DNA from: Brasenia schreberi
Taxonomy: Eukaryota; Streptophyta; Magnoliopsida; Nymphaeales; Cabombaceae
DNA length: 64,000 nt
Reading direction: 5' to 3'
Assembly (NCBI GenBank): GCA_036023115.1
Contig: JAYKKT010000080.1
Location: 12,640,001-12,704,000, forward strand
A model generated the notes under the pieces. It had not been told where the DNA came from. It was given only the letters and a program-made list of their open reading frames with translations, and did no database searches. Position 1 is the stretch's first letter; each line of letters starts with the position of its first letter. Shown here one piece after another: positions 1 through 11,119 of this stretch. The position numbers were made by a program, and so were the translations under genes.

Positions 1-658
1 CTGATTAGTATGATGATATCTGATCTGGTCAGATGCATATGCATCTTGAGATGGTATTCGATCTCCTGGTTCTTCTCCCAATTGTCATATCGATGCTGAA
101 CTATCTGGCTCTCGTTTGTGTGGTATATATTTTAATTGTACATATCATTTCTTCTTGAACCCACAGACTTCCACTATTTTATGCATTCCATTCAGAGGGA
201 GAGGGTGCTTGTTTTAGCCTGCTACTTTGATGGGATAAATGTTTAGTTCAAAATTGTTAGCCAACTCATGTTATTGTTCTCTTGTGGCCAGATGCTGAGT
301 ATTTGAATTCGATTAAAAACAGATTTTGATTTATACGCCTCTTGATTTGATGTGGGGACCAAGACTCTCATGAACTGGGTCTTCAAGTTTGACGTGGTTA
401 CTTGTCTGCCTAAGTTTTCTTGGTAGCTTCACATGGGTGGCCATTCGTGTAGAAAACCAATTCATTGCATGCTGTTATTTGAGGTTAACTGTCTGGTTCA
501 GTTTATAGTTTGAACTGATTCTTGCATAAATGCTAAACAAATCATTTTTTTCTTATTGAGAAAACCTGTTCACACAAAGCTTTTTTCTTAGTAAGATTAG
601 GTCCCTCTGTGTTGTCTACCTTTTATCCACACTTTTTTTTTTCCATTGGTTTCTGCAG
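1..658 (+). other. Intron (partial) of the first gene
   Basis: No coding frame is visible here. The stretch ends in a pyrimidine-rich tract and TTCTGCAG at 651-658, a good 3' splice site for the exon that starts at 659. It is therefore read as intron (possibly with upstream exon sequence I cannot recognise) of the gene whose 3' part follows. Apart from the T-rich tracts near the acceptor I see no repeat or RNA gene. Confidence 0.5.
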
Positions 659-3600
659 GAAAGTGAAACTGAAGATGATAATGACATGCTGGATGATGGT
701 GATGATGAAGAGCATGAGCATGAACATGATGTGCCTGCAACAGCTGAACCTGTGGTAAACAAACCTCCTCAAGTGTCTGTGGCCCCAAAAGAAAGCGAAA
801 GGCAGCTCTCCAAAAAGGAACTAAAAAAGAAGGAGCTAGCTGAACTTGATGCTGTTTTAGCTGAGTTTGGACTTCACAAGACCAGTGAGCAAGAAGAATC
901 ACAAGGTACTGACAGGGTTTGAAGTTTTAGGTTATCAGTATTTGTTAATTCAATTGGGGAAATTGCAGTGGGGGATGTGATGACATGGCACTTGTTCTGG
1001 TTTGATTTGCAGCTTCTTAAGTACTCCACAACGTGTCTCATGGCCAGGGTTCCTTGTGCTGATTTTTTTTAAGCCCCTAAGTTGGATTGCTGGCTTTCAA
1101 CTGGCTTGGCCTAGTAAAACATCTCCAACCCTGATTTTTTTTTTTACAGCAGCCAACACAAAGAGCGGTTTAGAATTTTAGGTGCTCTCTTCCATGTGTT
1201 TTTGGAAGTGATGAATTTATTTATCTTATTTTACTTTCAAGAAGTACACTCCTTTTACTTGTGAGATTTGAAAATTCTGTGAGCCCCTCTCCTAGCTTGT
1301 TTACAATAAGCTTTCTCTCCATCATGGTTCACAAACACTACAACAACTAATCCTTTTTCCATACTAGACGACAACTAATCCTTTTTCCATACTAGACGAG
1401 GTTGGCTACATGGATTCTTTGTTTCCACATAGCCCTGTCATGTGACACGGTAGCAGTTACCTCACAATAAGCTAGATCATTCTTTATTGTTTCTTTCCAA
1501 CACTTTTATGGTCATTCTCTACCTCTTTTAATATTTTCAAAATCTAGTTTTTCATACCTTCTTAAAGGTTGTTCTTTTGATTTTCTTTCTATAAGTCCAA
1601 ACCATCTTAAACGATATTCTATCATTTTATCCTCTATTGGTTCCACTCCTAATTTGTTTCTAATAACTTCATTATGTATACGGTCTTTTCTTGAATGACC
1701 ACTCATCCATCTCAACATTTTCATTTCCGTCATAGATATCTTTTGTACATGTTGATGATTAACTACTCAACACTCGGAACCATAAAACATGGTATGTCTA
1801 ATTGTTGCTCTATAATATTTACCTTTTAACTTTAATGGTATCTTCTATTCACAAAGAATACTTGATGCTCCTCTCCATTTTAACCAACCAGCATGAATTC
1901 TATGCATAACATCTCCATCAATTCTTTCATCACTATGAAAATTGACCCTAGTTATTTAAAACTTTCCTTTTGAGAGATCTAGTGTGTGCCAATTTTAATT
2001 TATATGTCCTCTTAAGTAACCAAACGATCAAACTTACATTCCATATATTCTGTCTTTGTTCTAGAAGCCTTTACATTCTAATGTTTCTCTACATAATTCC
2101 AATTTTCTATTAACTTTTTCCTTAGACTCTTCCAAAATAACATACACCAAGGTACTTCATCTTGAATATGTTTTATTAACTCAGTAATCACCTTTATAAA
2201 TAAAAATAAGTATGGACTTAAAGTTGATCCTTGATGTAACCCAATATTAACTTCAAAGAAGTCTCTCATTCCTTCATGAGTCCTCACACATGTTTTGTCT
2301 CTTACAAGGTTTATGTATGTCAATGGGGATATCTCCTTTTTTCAAGGTTCTCCAAAGAACCTCCCTCGGTAGCCTATCGTAAGCTTTTTCTAGATCAATA
2401 GATATCATGTAAAGATTTTTTTTTTTTGCTTTAGAAGGTTCCATAAGATATCTTAAAAGGTGAATCACTTCAACAATAGATATGCCTAACATGAATCTAA
2501 ATTGGTTCTCGGTTGTATTCGATACTTTCTTAACCTATGTTTGATAATTCTTTCTCATGATACCCCGATAATTCGCACAATTCTAATGACTCCCTTGTTC
2601 TTATATATGGGTATAAGTGTACTCGTTCTCCATTCCTTGAATCTTTTAGTTTTTTCATATTTCATTAAATAGTCTTGAGCCAAGTAATTCCTGTTTCTCA
2701 TAGGATTTTTCAAACTTCTATAGGAATATTGTTTGGTCCTACCGATTTACCACCCTTCATATGTTTAAAAGCCTCATTGACTTTTTTTTTTAATACGTCG
2801 GTAGAAATTGTCGTTTATATACTTTTTTTTATTTGACCAACTCTCCTAAGCTAATATTAACATCTTTATTTTTATTAAAAAGCTTATAAAAATAGTTTTT
2901 TGTCTATTTTTTATATCATCATTTGCACTTTTTCTCGTCCTTGTCTTTGATGCATCTAACAAAATTAAGATCCTTAGTTTTCTTATCTCTAACCTATGTC
3001 ACATGGGTGTGGGTGCTGGTGTTGGATACGACAAATTTCAAAATTTTTGTGTGCGGTGACACGACTAAGTTATATAATATTATATATATTATATATTCAA
3101 GCTAGAACAAGTGAGACATCAATTAATAAGTATATGACGATAATAGTAAGTACACAACTTTATATTAAAGCAAAACAAGTAAACAACTACTAATTTCATC
3201 ATAATACACAAATCAATAAAAAAGAAAACCATGATTTGCATATCAACAATATTATAAGTGAAGGGACTATCGATAATATTATCAACTATGAAGTTACGAA
3301 CAATATTAATGTTTGATAAATGAAACGAACATGTACCTGATAAATTATAGATTTTCACCAGCAACAATATTATCATCTGAAGGGATCAGTGAGTTCCATA
3401 TTAAGGATATGCAAATCTTGGGTGTCATCTAAGTGATATTCCTTCGGGTTTGCATCCCAATATTTTGATGCTCCCTCACTGCAATATATTTAAATAAATA
3501 ACAAGAAAAGATCAAATATAATCATCATGATTAATAGAAAAGAAAACAATTTTGAAAGATTAGTAATTAGTTACTTGTACTCAGCATTAGATCATGAAAT

Positions 3601-6600
3601 CAATCTTAGATTTGAATGAAAATAAACCAAGTCTTCAGCATGACTACTTAAGAGATTGTTCCTTTTGATATTGTGAATTTGAGAATATGTACTCCAATTC
3701 CTTTCACAACAAGATGAAGTTGGAGGTTGAGATAATAATTTTGATGGAAGCTTTTGAAGAAGAGGCATCTCAAATTCATAACATGCCCACCAATCTAGTG
3801 GATCTTGATAATCTCTTGCTTCTAGTGCTTCTAGTGAATCAAGTCTGGCACAAGAAAACTTTCCATATTCAGAATTTACTTGTCTAAGTAGGTATGAGTC
3901 ACGATAAATCCTTCCCAAACATATTTGCCTATTCTTTGCTATTTAAGGATCTTGATTAGGAGGAGTATGCCCAATGCTCTCATGTAACCATTTATTCCCA
4001 TAATATCTTGGATTTAAAGAATGTGCTAAACAATGCAAGGGAGTCTAGTTTTTGTCCCATCTTGAAACTAATATAGAATGAATATGATCATAAAACGATG
4101 ATGTCTCATGAAGTTCTTTTTCCTCGTGTTTCAAAATTATTGACTCAACTTTTTCAATCATGGTATCCCACATTTCATAAACTTTATGAAGCATTGGTTC
4201 ATCTTTATCAACTTCTCTAACATCTCCCAAATAGGCTATGTGAATTCAAGAAAACATGATACCTTATCCCACCATAAATCATTAAGAATAATAATTTTCA
4301 TTGCTTGGGCCCTTGCTTGATCTTCAACCTTGTTACCACAGTATAAATCTCAGCTTGGATTAGTAACCATATGAACCAATGATGTCGTGATTTTGTTGAA
4401 TTTTTTTAAGATCACAATCAAAGAAGCAAAACGTGTTTCTGCAACCTTCACCAACTTTAAATGAGAATGTCTATTGAATATAACTTAAATTAAACGGTGA
4501 TTCATTACAAAATTCCTTCTCTTTATACAATCTGTTGCCATATCTTCAATCCATGAACACAATTCATATGCATGAAGATTATCTTTATCTTCTGATGGCT
4601 TACATATACAAGAAAGAGCCAAATTTAAATTGTGAGCTACATAAGGTGTCCAAAAAATGTGTGGATAATCACCTTCCAAACTTAACCCTATACTTTTACA
4701 ATTAGTTGCATTATCAGTGATTATTTGTACAACATTATCTGGTAACACTCTTAATAACTTCTACAAATAAATCTTTTAGCATACAATTTTAATTTCTACA
4801 GATGCATCAACAAGACTTCAAAAATATTGGCCCACTAATTGAATAAACAATGAAATTAGTGAGTGGATGCCTTTGAATATCACTCCATCCATCATAAACA
4901 ATAGAAACACCATTAGTTTCCAATGAAAACTTCTTATGTTCTAAAAGTCTTTCAATATTGACTTTTTCTTCTTTAAGAATAATGGTTCACAATTTTTCAG
5001 AACTTTGACGAAAATAACCATGTAAATTACAATTAGCCAATGAAGTGACAAGATCTTTCCAATATGGATTTCTTTACATTAAAAGGAAGTGAACTTCAAA
5101 AGAAAAATCTTCCAACCTTTCTATCCATCTCCTCCCTTGCAACTACATTAAATGATTTTTCAATTGCTCATCCTTTAAAACCTTTAAATTTACTTTGCAT
5201 TAACTTTCTTTTCTTTTTTGCATCTTCTTTGTATCCACCAAATAATGGAATATTTGTTCCTTTTTCACTCATTTCATTCTTTTTTCGCTTTTTCATTAAT
5301 TGTCTTCGTAAATCCTCATCTACATTCGGACATGCTCTTATACCATGTTTTGATCATTTTAAAATATGTGCCTGCACTCTGGTATATGATCCTGTAAAAC
5401 TCATGTTGCAAAATTTATACATAAAATGTGTATTACCTTTACCACCTTCGTATAATTCTCCCCTTTGTAATTAACATCCACAATGGTACATCATCACGAG
5501 GTGATGAAATTGAATGTTTTGTAACTTTTGTTGTTGATCCTAAACTTGAAGGAACACTTCCACCATAACTCCCAGTAGGGTCAGTACCAATTGATACTCC
5601 TTTTCCTTTTCTATTATCGGCCATTTTTAGAATAAACTCAATTCACAATTTCACATTCTGATTGAAAAACAAAATATCAAAAACAACAAATAGGAGATGG
5701 AGTCGGTCAATTGACAATTTTTGAAGAGTATATCATGCTCATAGAGAATGCATAATGGATAAAGAAATTCAACAGGAAATAACAATTGGCAGTAATTATT
5801 GTGGTGAGAATTATGCTACGGATGAATTCTGGATCTGCTGGGACATTTGCGAGAAGTGGTTCCATGGCTAGTGTGTGAAGATCATTCCTGCAAGGGCCGA
5901 ACACATCAAGGAGTACAAGTGCCCTTCTTGTAGCAACAAGGGAGGGCGTCAATGAGAAGGAGAAGCTGCGATCAAATTAATCAAAAGTTTAACAGTTTGT
6001 AGTTTTTAACATTTTCTTTTGTTAATGTAGAATAGCTTTGTGCTGCATCTTTAGGGAAAATTGTGTAGGATGGTTTGTAGTTCTATGTGCAATTTGGTTT
6101 CTTTGTTAGACAAATTTTCATTCCATGAGTTCAATATGGATGTTACGTTCTCCTTTGACTCAACTCAAGTGGTTCGAGTATTTTTAGGCTTTATTTATTA
6201 CATTGATAAAGGTAAGTGAATTTGGTTTTCAACATTGTAGCGTGAAAGTTGGATTTGTAAAACCCTTTTGTATTTGTATGGTAATTCTACATGCTATCGT
6301 CTAAGGTTTCAAGAATTGAAAGAGATCAAATTTACTTGATCAATTGCAGTTATGGTTACTCTAATGGAGTACTCTAAACAGGAATTTATTAATAACTAGA
6401 TAGGATTATTGCTAGTCGCTTCCAAAGTAAACTGTCAGGTTCGATCTTGCAGTGCGTTGATTCTGAATTTGTTTACATGGTATAAGATTGGTATGAAGTA
6501 AATCATCACCTTTTAAGCACCATGAGAGAAGGGAGAGAGTGAGGGCTGAGGGGAAACAGTGGCGCAATAATGTGAGAAACGTAAGAGAAAGGAGAGAGTG

Positions 6601-7977
6601 AGGGCCAAGGGGCAGTAGCGGCGCAATAACGTGAGAGAAGGGAGAGAGTGAGGGCCGAGGGGCAGCAGCGGCGCAGAGAAGGGAGATAGAAAATAACGCA
6701 TGAGAAGGCTTAAAAATGACCTAAAAACTAGACGAATAAGACATCGGACATGTTGATTGCACCCAAAAAATTGGGTCGACAGATGAACGTGTCGACAATA
6801 CACGACACCATGTCGGTGTCGCACTCATGTCGATGCCGACACCCCACCTAGAGGTGTCTGTGTGACATTGTCTCTAACCTTAGCTATCCTAAAAATATCT
6901 CTTTCACCCTCTTTTGAGTTGAGTTTTTATATAAATTCCCTCAAATTTTAGCTTTTGCTTTACTGATGGCTTTTTTCGCTTATTTCTTTGCCTTCTTATA
7001 AACCTCTAAAGTTTCGTTAGTTTTCTAGTATAATGTAATTTGTAACATGTCGTTTTTGCCTTACTTCACTCCACCACCAACCTTTTTGTGCCGGTACACC
7101 TCCCTTAGATTCACCTAACACATCTTTCGCTACTTTTCTAATATGTATAGCCATATTGTTTCACATATCACAAGATGTACCAATATAATTCCAAGCATCT
7201 CCTTGAAGGACTTTCTAATTAAATATACCTTCTTCTCGCTTTTGAGGTTCCACCATTTAGCCCAAATAGGTTGATGCTTGAGCAATTGCTGAAATTTATG
7301 CGAAAGTTGTCTGGTTTTCTCCTTAACCCTCAATATGAGTTGATGCATACTATTAGAGATGCGCACTCGCTGTGGTTAACTCCTGGTTACTGTGGGTTTG
7401 TAGCCCACTCCTAGCCAGATAAGCTATTTTGTTTGGACTACATCTGAAATTGTTTGCTATTCTTTTGTTCTGAATTGTTGTTGACATGTGGTATTTTGTC
7501 AACGTGCGTAGCATATCCCGCAATCTCTACTCTGCATCTCAAGAGGAATTCTAAAGAGTTTTTTTTCCCCTTAAATGGTCTGTTGTAGGAGGCGAAGAGA
7601 AAATGCCAGAGGAGCTCAATGGAGCTGCGGACCTGAAAGAAGGTAGTCTGGCACCTACTGAGAGAAAAAATGCCAAAAAGAAGAAAGCCAAAAAAGAGAA
7701 ATCGGCCAAGGAAGCAAAAGATCCTGAGGACCAGTCGAATGGGGTGGATACTCGTGGCACAGAAGAATCGGCAGAGAAGGAACAGGGTGAAGAAGAGGTC
7801 CAGATGGATGTAAAAGAGCGGCTTAAGAAGATGGCTTCTTTGAAGAAGAAGAAATCTGGGAAAGAGTTGGATGCTGCTGCAAAAGCTGCTGCAATAGAGG
7901 CTGCTGCTCGGAGTGCTAAGCTTGCTGCAGCAAAGAAGAAGGAGAAGAGTCATTACAATCAGCAGCCTGTGAGGTAA
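659..7977 (+). CDS. Lys/Glu-rich conserved plant protein, C-terminal 211 residues (two exons)
   Basis: The model is join(659..905, 7589..7977); the 5' end lies outside the window. Exon 659-905 enters in phase 0 and ends at CAAG|GTACT. Exon 7589-7977 starts after TTGTAG|GA, and the split Gly codon (G+GA) keeps the frame. The product is very charged: an acidic Asp/Glu/His stretch, then the segment [19 protein letters not shown], a Lys-rich middle ([17 protein letters not shown]), the segment [20 protein letters not shown], an Ala-rich helix, and the end [12 protein letters not shown] followed by TAA. A donor-like GTAATT overlaps the stop, but the ending resembles plant homologues I remember, so I take the stop as real. 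Composition suggests a nuclear or nucleolar coiled-coil protein; I cannot name a function. The 6,683 bp intron carries an RTE LINE split by a hAT element. Confidence 0.75.
3592..5624 (-). pseudogene. hAT transposase pseudogene (hAT-1)
   Basis: It starts [19 protein letters not shown] at 5624, the same start as the copy in hAT-2. Visible domains, in order: an N-terminal BED-type region (5064-5624, now broken); the DUF659 core with [14 protein letters not shown] and [14 protein letters not shown] (4485-4748); and the C-terminal hAT dimerisation domain with [19 protein letters not shown] and [20 protein letters not shown] (3592-3918). Frames change several times and stops are frequent, so no functional protein can be made. 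Confidence 0.88.
5788..5955 (+). pseudogene. Captured Alfin-like PHD-finger fragment inside hAT-1
   Basis: Frame 1 reads [20 protein letters not shown] then [28 protein letters not shown] and NKGGRQ-stop. This is the PHD zinc finger at the C-terminal end of plant Alfin-like (AL) chromatin readers of H3K4me3, including the [10 protein letters not shown] end. One codon is now TAG (AAG expected in the family), one finger residue is Trp where Cys is usual, and the first Cys of the finger is missing. The following ~350 bp look like the 3' UTR of the donor gene. It lies within the transposon, upstream of and antisense to the transposase. The sister element hAT-2 shows no PHD sequence at the matching place, so I infer capture by this copy or its recent ancestor. 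Confidence 0.85.
6523..6695. repeat. Minisatellite, three ~55 bp units
   Basis: Three imperfect tandem units are each built on GGGAGAGAGTGAGGGC, then GAGGGGCAGCAGCGGCGCA. They lie in the 5' untranslated region of hAT-1, between the terminal array and the captured PHD fragment. The units differ at several positions. Confidence 0.8.
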
Positions 7978-9379
7978 TTATTTTTCTTGTTTGTTATTGT
8001 GTTGTGCAGGCTGGGATTCCTTGGTTCGTTTGTTAGCATAAAAAATAAAGCACCGGTTGTGGTTTTGCGATGATGACCTTGTGTATTTGCCACTTCCTTT
8101 GAGAAACTTCGTTCCTTTTGACATCTCAATCTTCCATGACAGAGGTGTCTATAACTTGGTTCATGTCATCAGCGATTGCACTCTGTGACTACTGCTCGAC
8201 TCAATAGTGGAATCATTTTGTTTCTTGTATATGCGTGCTATTTTGTTATACTGTCTGTTTGATGAGTCAGGCTCCCGCCGGTTTCAAACTGGCAGGTATT
8301 TCCCCCTTGGTGATCTATCTCGTGAGATGTCGTTAGAGAGCCAGCTGCCCTTATCATCGGTACAAACTTGCGACATAACTATGCTAGTTGATCTTTACGT
8401 AGTTGCACCTATAGCTGATAGACTCTCCTGTTATGCTGCGGCCCTTGTTTCCAGCTTCTGTTTTCTGAGAAATGGGTTCCGTCACTTTTTAGGGTGAATT
8501 TTCTGCTTGATCAGGGTTGTTAGGAAGTGAGTTTGGAGAGAGAGTCGATGAAGTTGGAGATATTGAATGATGTCCTTGATTGTTTCGGGCACAAGGTTTC
8601 TGGGGGCTCTGAAGAATGGAAGCAAGGAATCTGCCCCTTGCTGCTTCTTTTTTATCCTTTTTGATTTGTTTACAGGACCGGGTCATTGCCGATTCTTGCA
8701 AGTACTTGAGGCGGCCCGCCACCATGCTCTTGGCGTGGTTTTAGGACTAAAACTGAAGGTAGAGAGCAAGAGTATCCACAGGCATTCAGGTGAGCTTACC
8801 GCTCTTCTCTATCCAAAGCAACAGTCCTGTGCATCACATGAACGGCTTTAAAATTAGATTTGGATTTGGTCCCACATCGTCAGATTTGTAAGTTCCGACT
8901 TTAAAATTAGATTTGGATTTGGTCAAATTTGGCATTCTAGAAGCAGCTGGCTCACAACTAGCGATAAATGTGATTATTCACTTGTGGTATAATGAACGAC
9001 CAACTTTGCACTCACAAGGTGCTATCTCACCTTTTCTTTGTTTCTGGATAGGCGGTGCTAGCTCGTAAGCCATATACTAAGGGGGTCATGAGAATAAGGT
9101 ATAGGTTCGATGACTTCCACCACGTCAAGGTGACACTCTACAACTGCCCGTATGTCGGTAGGGGCCCGTTATGGAAAAAGACAAGGAAACATTTTGGAAT
9201 AGGCATGAAGCTCATGGGCCTGTATGTCGTACATGCTGTTTTATGGTTAGGAGTCAAAATGAAACTTATTCCCTCGTCCGTAATGTGAATCACAGGAAAG
9301 ATGGAGTTGATTCGTTCCCAGGTGTGCAGATTAGAGATGACCATTTGATTGCTGGCGATCCATGCATTAAGTTAAGAAA
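7978..9379 (+). other. 3' flank of the first gene; no recognisable gene
   Basis: It follows the TAA of the Lys/Glu-rich protein gene, so the first several hundred bases are probably 3' UTR. The short ORFs here show no family motif. A 26 bp direct repeat, beginning CTTTAAAATTAGATTTGG, occurs at 8846-8871 and 8899-8924 (period 53). I see no transposon end in this stretch. Confidence 0.4.
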
Positions 9380-9438
9380 AAAGAAACATTGAAAGATCCA
9401 GAATCGATTCGTGTACCGGTGCCTAGATTATAGATGAC
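9380..9438. repeat. Left copy of the direct repeat flanking the L1 LINE
   Basis: The sequence after an A-rich run (ATTGAAAGATCC, ATCGATTCGTG, GTGCCTAGATTATAGATGAC) recurs, with about one difference in five bases, at 21502-21563, directly after the L1 poly-A-like end. The position is right for a target-site duplication. The length (~55 bp) is more than usual for L1, so another origin is possible. Confidence 0.55.
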
Positions 9439-10170
9439 CCCATTCAAATTGCTATGCCCTAAGTTGTTCACTCTTCCGTACTTGGTCTTCCGTAGAACAC
9501 AACACAAGCATCTCTGAAGGTCACAAACTCATCATTTCCTCAGAGATATACTCCAAATGGATGGAACCCCTAGTCTTGGACTATGATCACGGGGTTCAGT
9601 AGTGAAACTCAAGACAAAAGAATGGATTTTCAATTCATATTCGCAGGCTTTAGGAAACCGTGGACGCATTTACAGTATCCAATTTTACTTGTGGAAAAGA
9701 TTGTTTCTTATCCAAACAACTAACGAAGAGGATATGAACTTCATCGTGAGATAAGATATATGGAAACTGGTGAGAAGAACCCTCTTGATCTTGGTCATGA
9801 TTGGTGGCTTGAAGTCATCTTCACCGTTTCAATATGGGTTTGTCTGCTAGATCTGAACATTGTCTTGTAGCACTAACCTTTTTTTCAAAGCATTGCTAAA
9901 TTCTTCGGTGGTTCCTTTTTATCTATGGATAATGTAACATGTAGGTTTGCCTTTACCTGAATCTGTATCGAAGTCCACCACAATCGCAATCTCAATCGAA
10001 TAAGGAAAACAATTCGACCTCAACCTTGAATATGAGGCCAAAGTTGTATTCTATGAAATCTGCTGCTCTATCACCACAATCGAGCCTGTGTACAAAGTTC
10101 ACAAGATGGTGATCGAACTCAACAAGATGCCAACGAATGGGCTCGACCAAAAACCAGGAAAGCTTGGTGC

Positions 10171-10473
10171 TTGAAACAACATGATGTTACTGCAACCCAC
10201 AACCCATTCTCAGCATTACAAGAAATGGACCAAGACCATACGCCCGTTCCTCAGGAAGAGCCCAAGTCGAGAATGAAACAATCTGAGAAAAGCACCCCTA
10301 CAAATATGGAAATAATCACTCCTACCAACTACTTTACATACACCTTGAATAAAGAGGAGATGCAAGAGACCCATCTTTCCCGAATGGCAAGAAGGCTAGA
10401 ATCATACCATAGCATGACAACTACGTCGGTTCTACCTATGCACTATTACACAACCCAAGGAAGGAGAATAATG
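10171..10473 (+). pseudogene. L1 ORF1 C-terminal remnant
   Basis: It reads DVTATHNPFSALQEMDQD and further polar sequence. The NPFSAL stretch is common at the end of plant L1 ORF1 (gag-like, DUF4283) proteins. Upstream, in shifted frames, MDNVTCRFAFTRICIEV matches the same protein type. The Copia insertion at 10474 cuts the reading frame. Confidence 0.55.
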
Positions 10474-10901
10474 TGATGAAGAACTCTACCTTCTTCTTGC
10501 CGGATTCCGGTAATGGCTATGTGGCGTTAAGCAACCCTCTGATGAGCAGCCCCCCCTGTTGAATGCAGCGGAAATGTGGATGTGGTAGATATGAGGTTCC
10601 CACATGAGTTTCCCACATAGAGTTCTTACACGGATGAAGATCAGTACACTCTCTCTTTCTTTTCTTTCTGTTTTTCTTTCACCGTGAGTGTACGCCTGTA
10701 ATGCCTGCCTTTTATAGGCAGGTGCTCCCCCTTCACCCGTGTTTATCCTCCTATGGCTTCCCTCGTCTGGGAGTTGATAACGGAGCTGTTACTGAAAATC
10801 TCAGTAACGGTCATTCGTTACTGATTTGGCCTTGTCCTCTTCAGGTAACGAACTGGATGGAGTTGTTTCCTGAGCCGAGAATGGCCATCATCTGTGTAAC
10901 A
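10474..10901 (-). repeat. 3' LTR of Copia-1
   Basis: Read on +, it begins TGATGAAGAACTCTACC and ends CATCTGTGTAACA, the TG...CA ends of an LTR. It aligns over its whole length with 16032-16440, with substitutions and a few indels (an extra block near 10600; a deletion near 10855). Confidence 0.92.
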
Positions 10902-11119
10902 TCTCCCACTTGGCCATTCGAGCAAAGTGTATCGACATACTGGTTTTCCTCCCACTTTTCAGGGTTTTTCTCTAGTTATGTCAATTCCTGATTACTATTG
11001 CAATCAGAACCTGTTGTGTGGTTATTTCTCTATACTACAAATCATCTGTTGTATGGTTATTTACCTATATAAGATTCTATCCGTTGTATGGTTATTTACC
11101 TATACAACAATCAAACATA

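Larger units (their letters stand above)
2994..6870 (-). mobile_element. hAT DNA transposon hAT-1 (3,877 bp) with perfect 8-bp TSD
   Basis: The element is flanked by TCTCTAAC at 2986-2993 and 6871-6878, the 8 bp duplication expected of hAT. The left end reads CTATGTCACATGGG; the inverted right end reads CAATGTCACACAGA, giving an imperfect TIR around ATGTCAC. The last ~150 bp on the right are full of GACACC / GGTGTC repeats, a typical subterminal transposase-binding array. It encodes a decayed transposase on - (3592-5624) and carries a captured host gene piece (5788-5955). It is the sister of hAT-2 at 29328-38809, with the same ends and the same protein, and it sits inside RTE-1. Confidence 0.9.
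1338..7400 (-). mobile_element. RTE-clade LINE (RTE-1), degenerate, split by hAT-1
   Basis: The element is antisense to the host gene. It consists of 1338-2993 and 6871-~7400, with a hAT element between. Its 3' end carries the short ACAACA tail and the motif GTTGGCTACATGGATTC seen at every RTE 3' end in this window. Reading leftwards from 7390 come the linker after the endonuclease ([18 protein letters not shown]), then [14 protein letters not shown] up to the hAT junction. On the far side [16 protein letters not shown] resumes the same protein. RT fragments follow ([16 protein letters not shown] at 2274-2492; [15 protein letters not shown] at 2078-2323), then the C-terminal [20 protein letters not shown] at 1512-1733. 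Stops and frameshifts are frequent and the 5' end is truncated before the endonuclease, so it is dead. A 28 bp piece of the 3' tail is repeated in tandem (about 1343-1400). Confidence 0.85.

Noticed and set aside
5064..5474. 136-codon plus-strand ORF
   Set aside because: It is antisense to the hAT-1 transposase N-terminal part and has no features of its own.
7438..7953. 171-codon minus-strand ORF rich in Leu, Phe, Cys
   Set aside because: It is the complement of the Lys/Glu-rich exon 7589-7977, a shadow of that composition.
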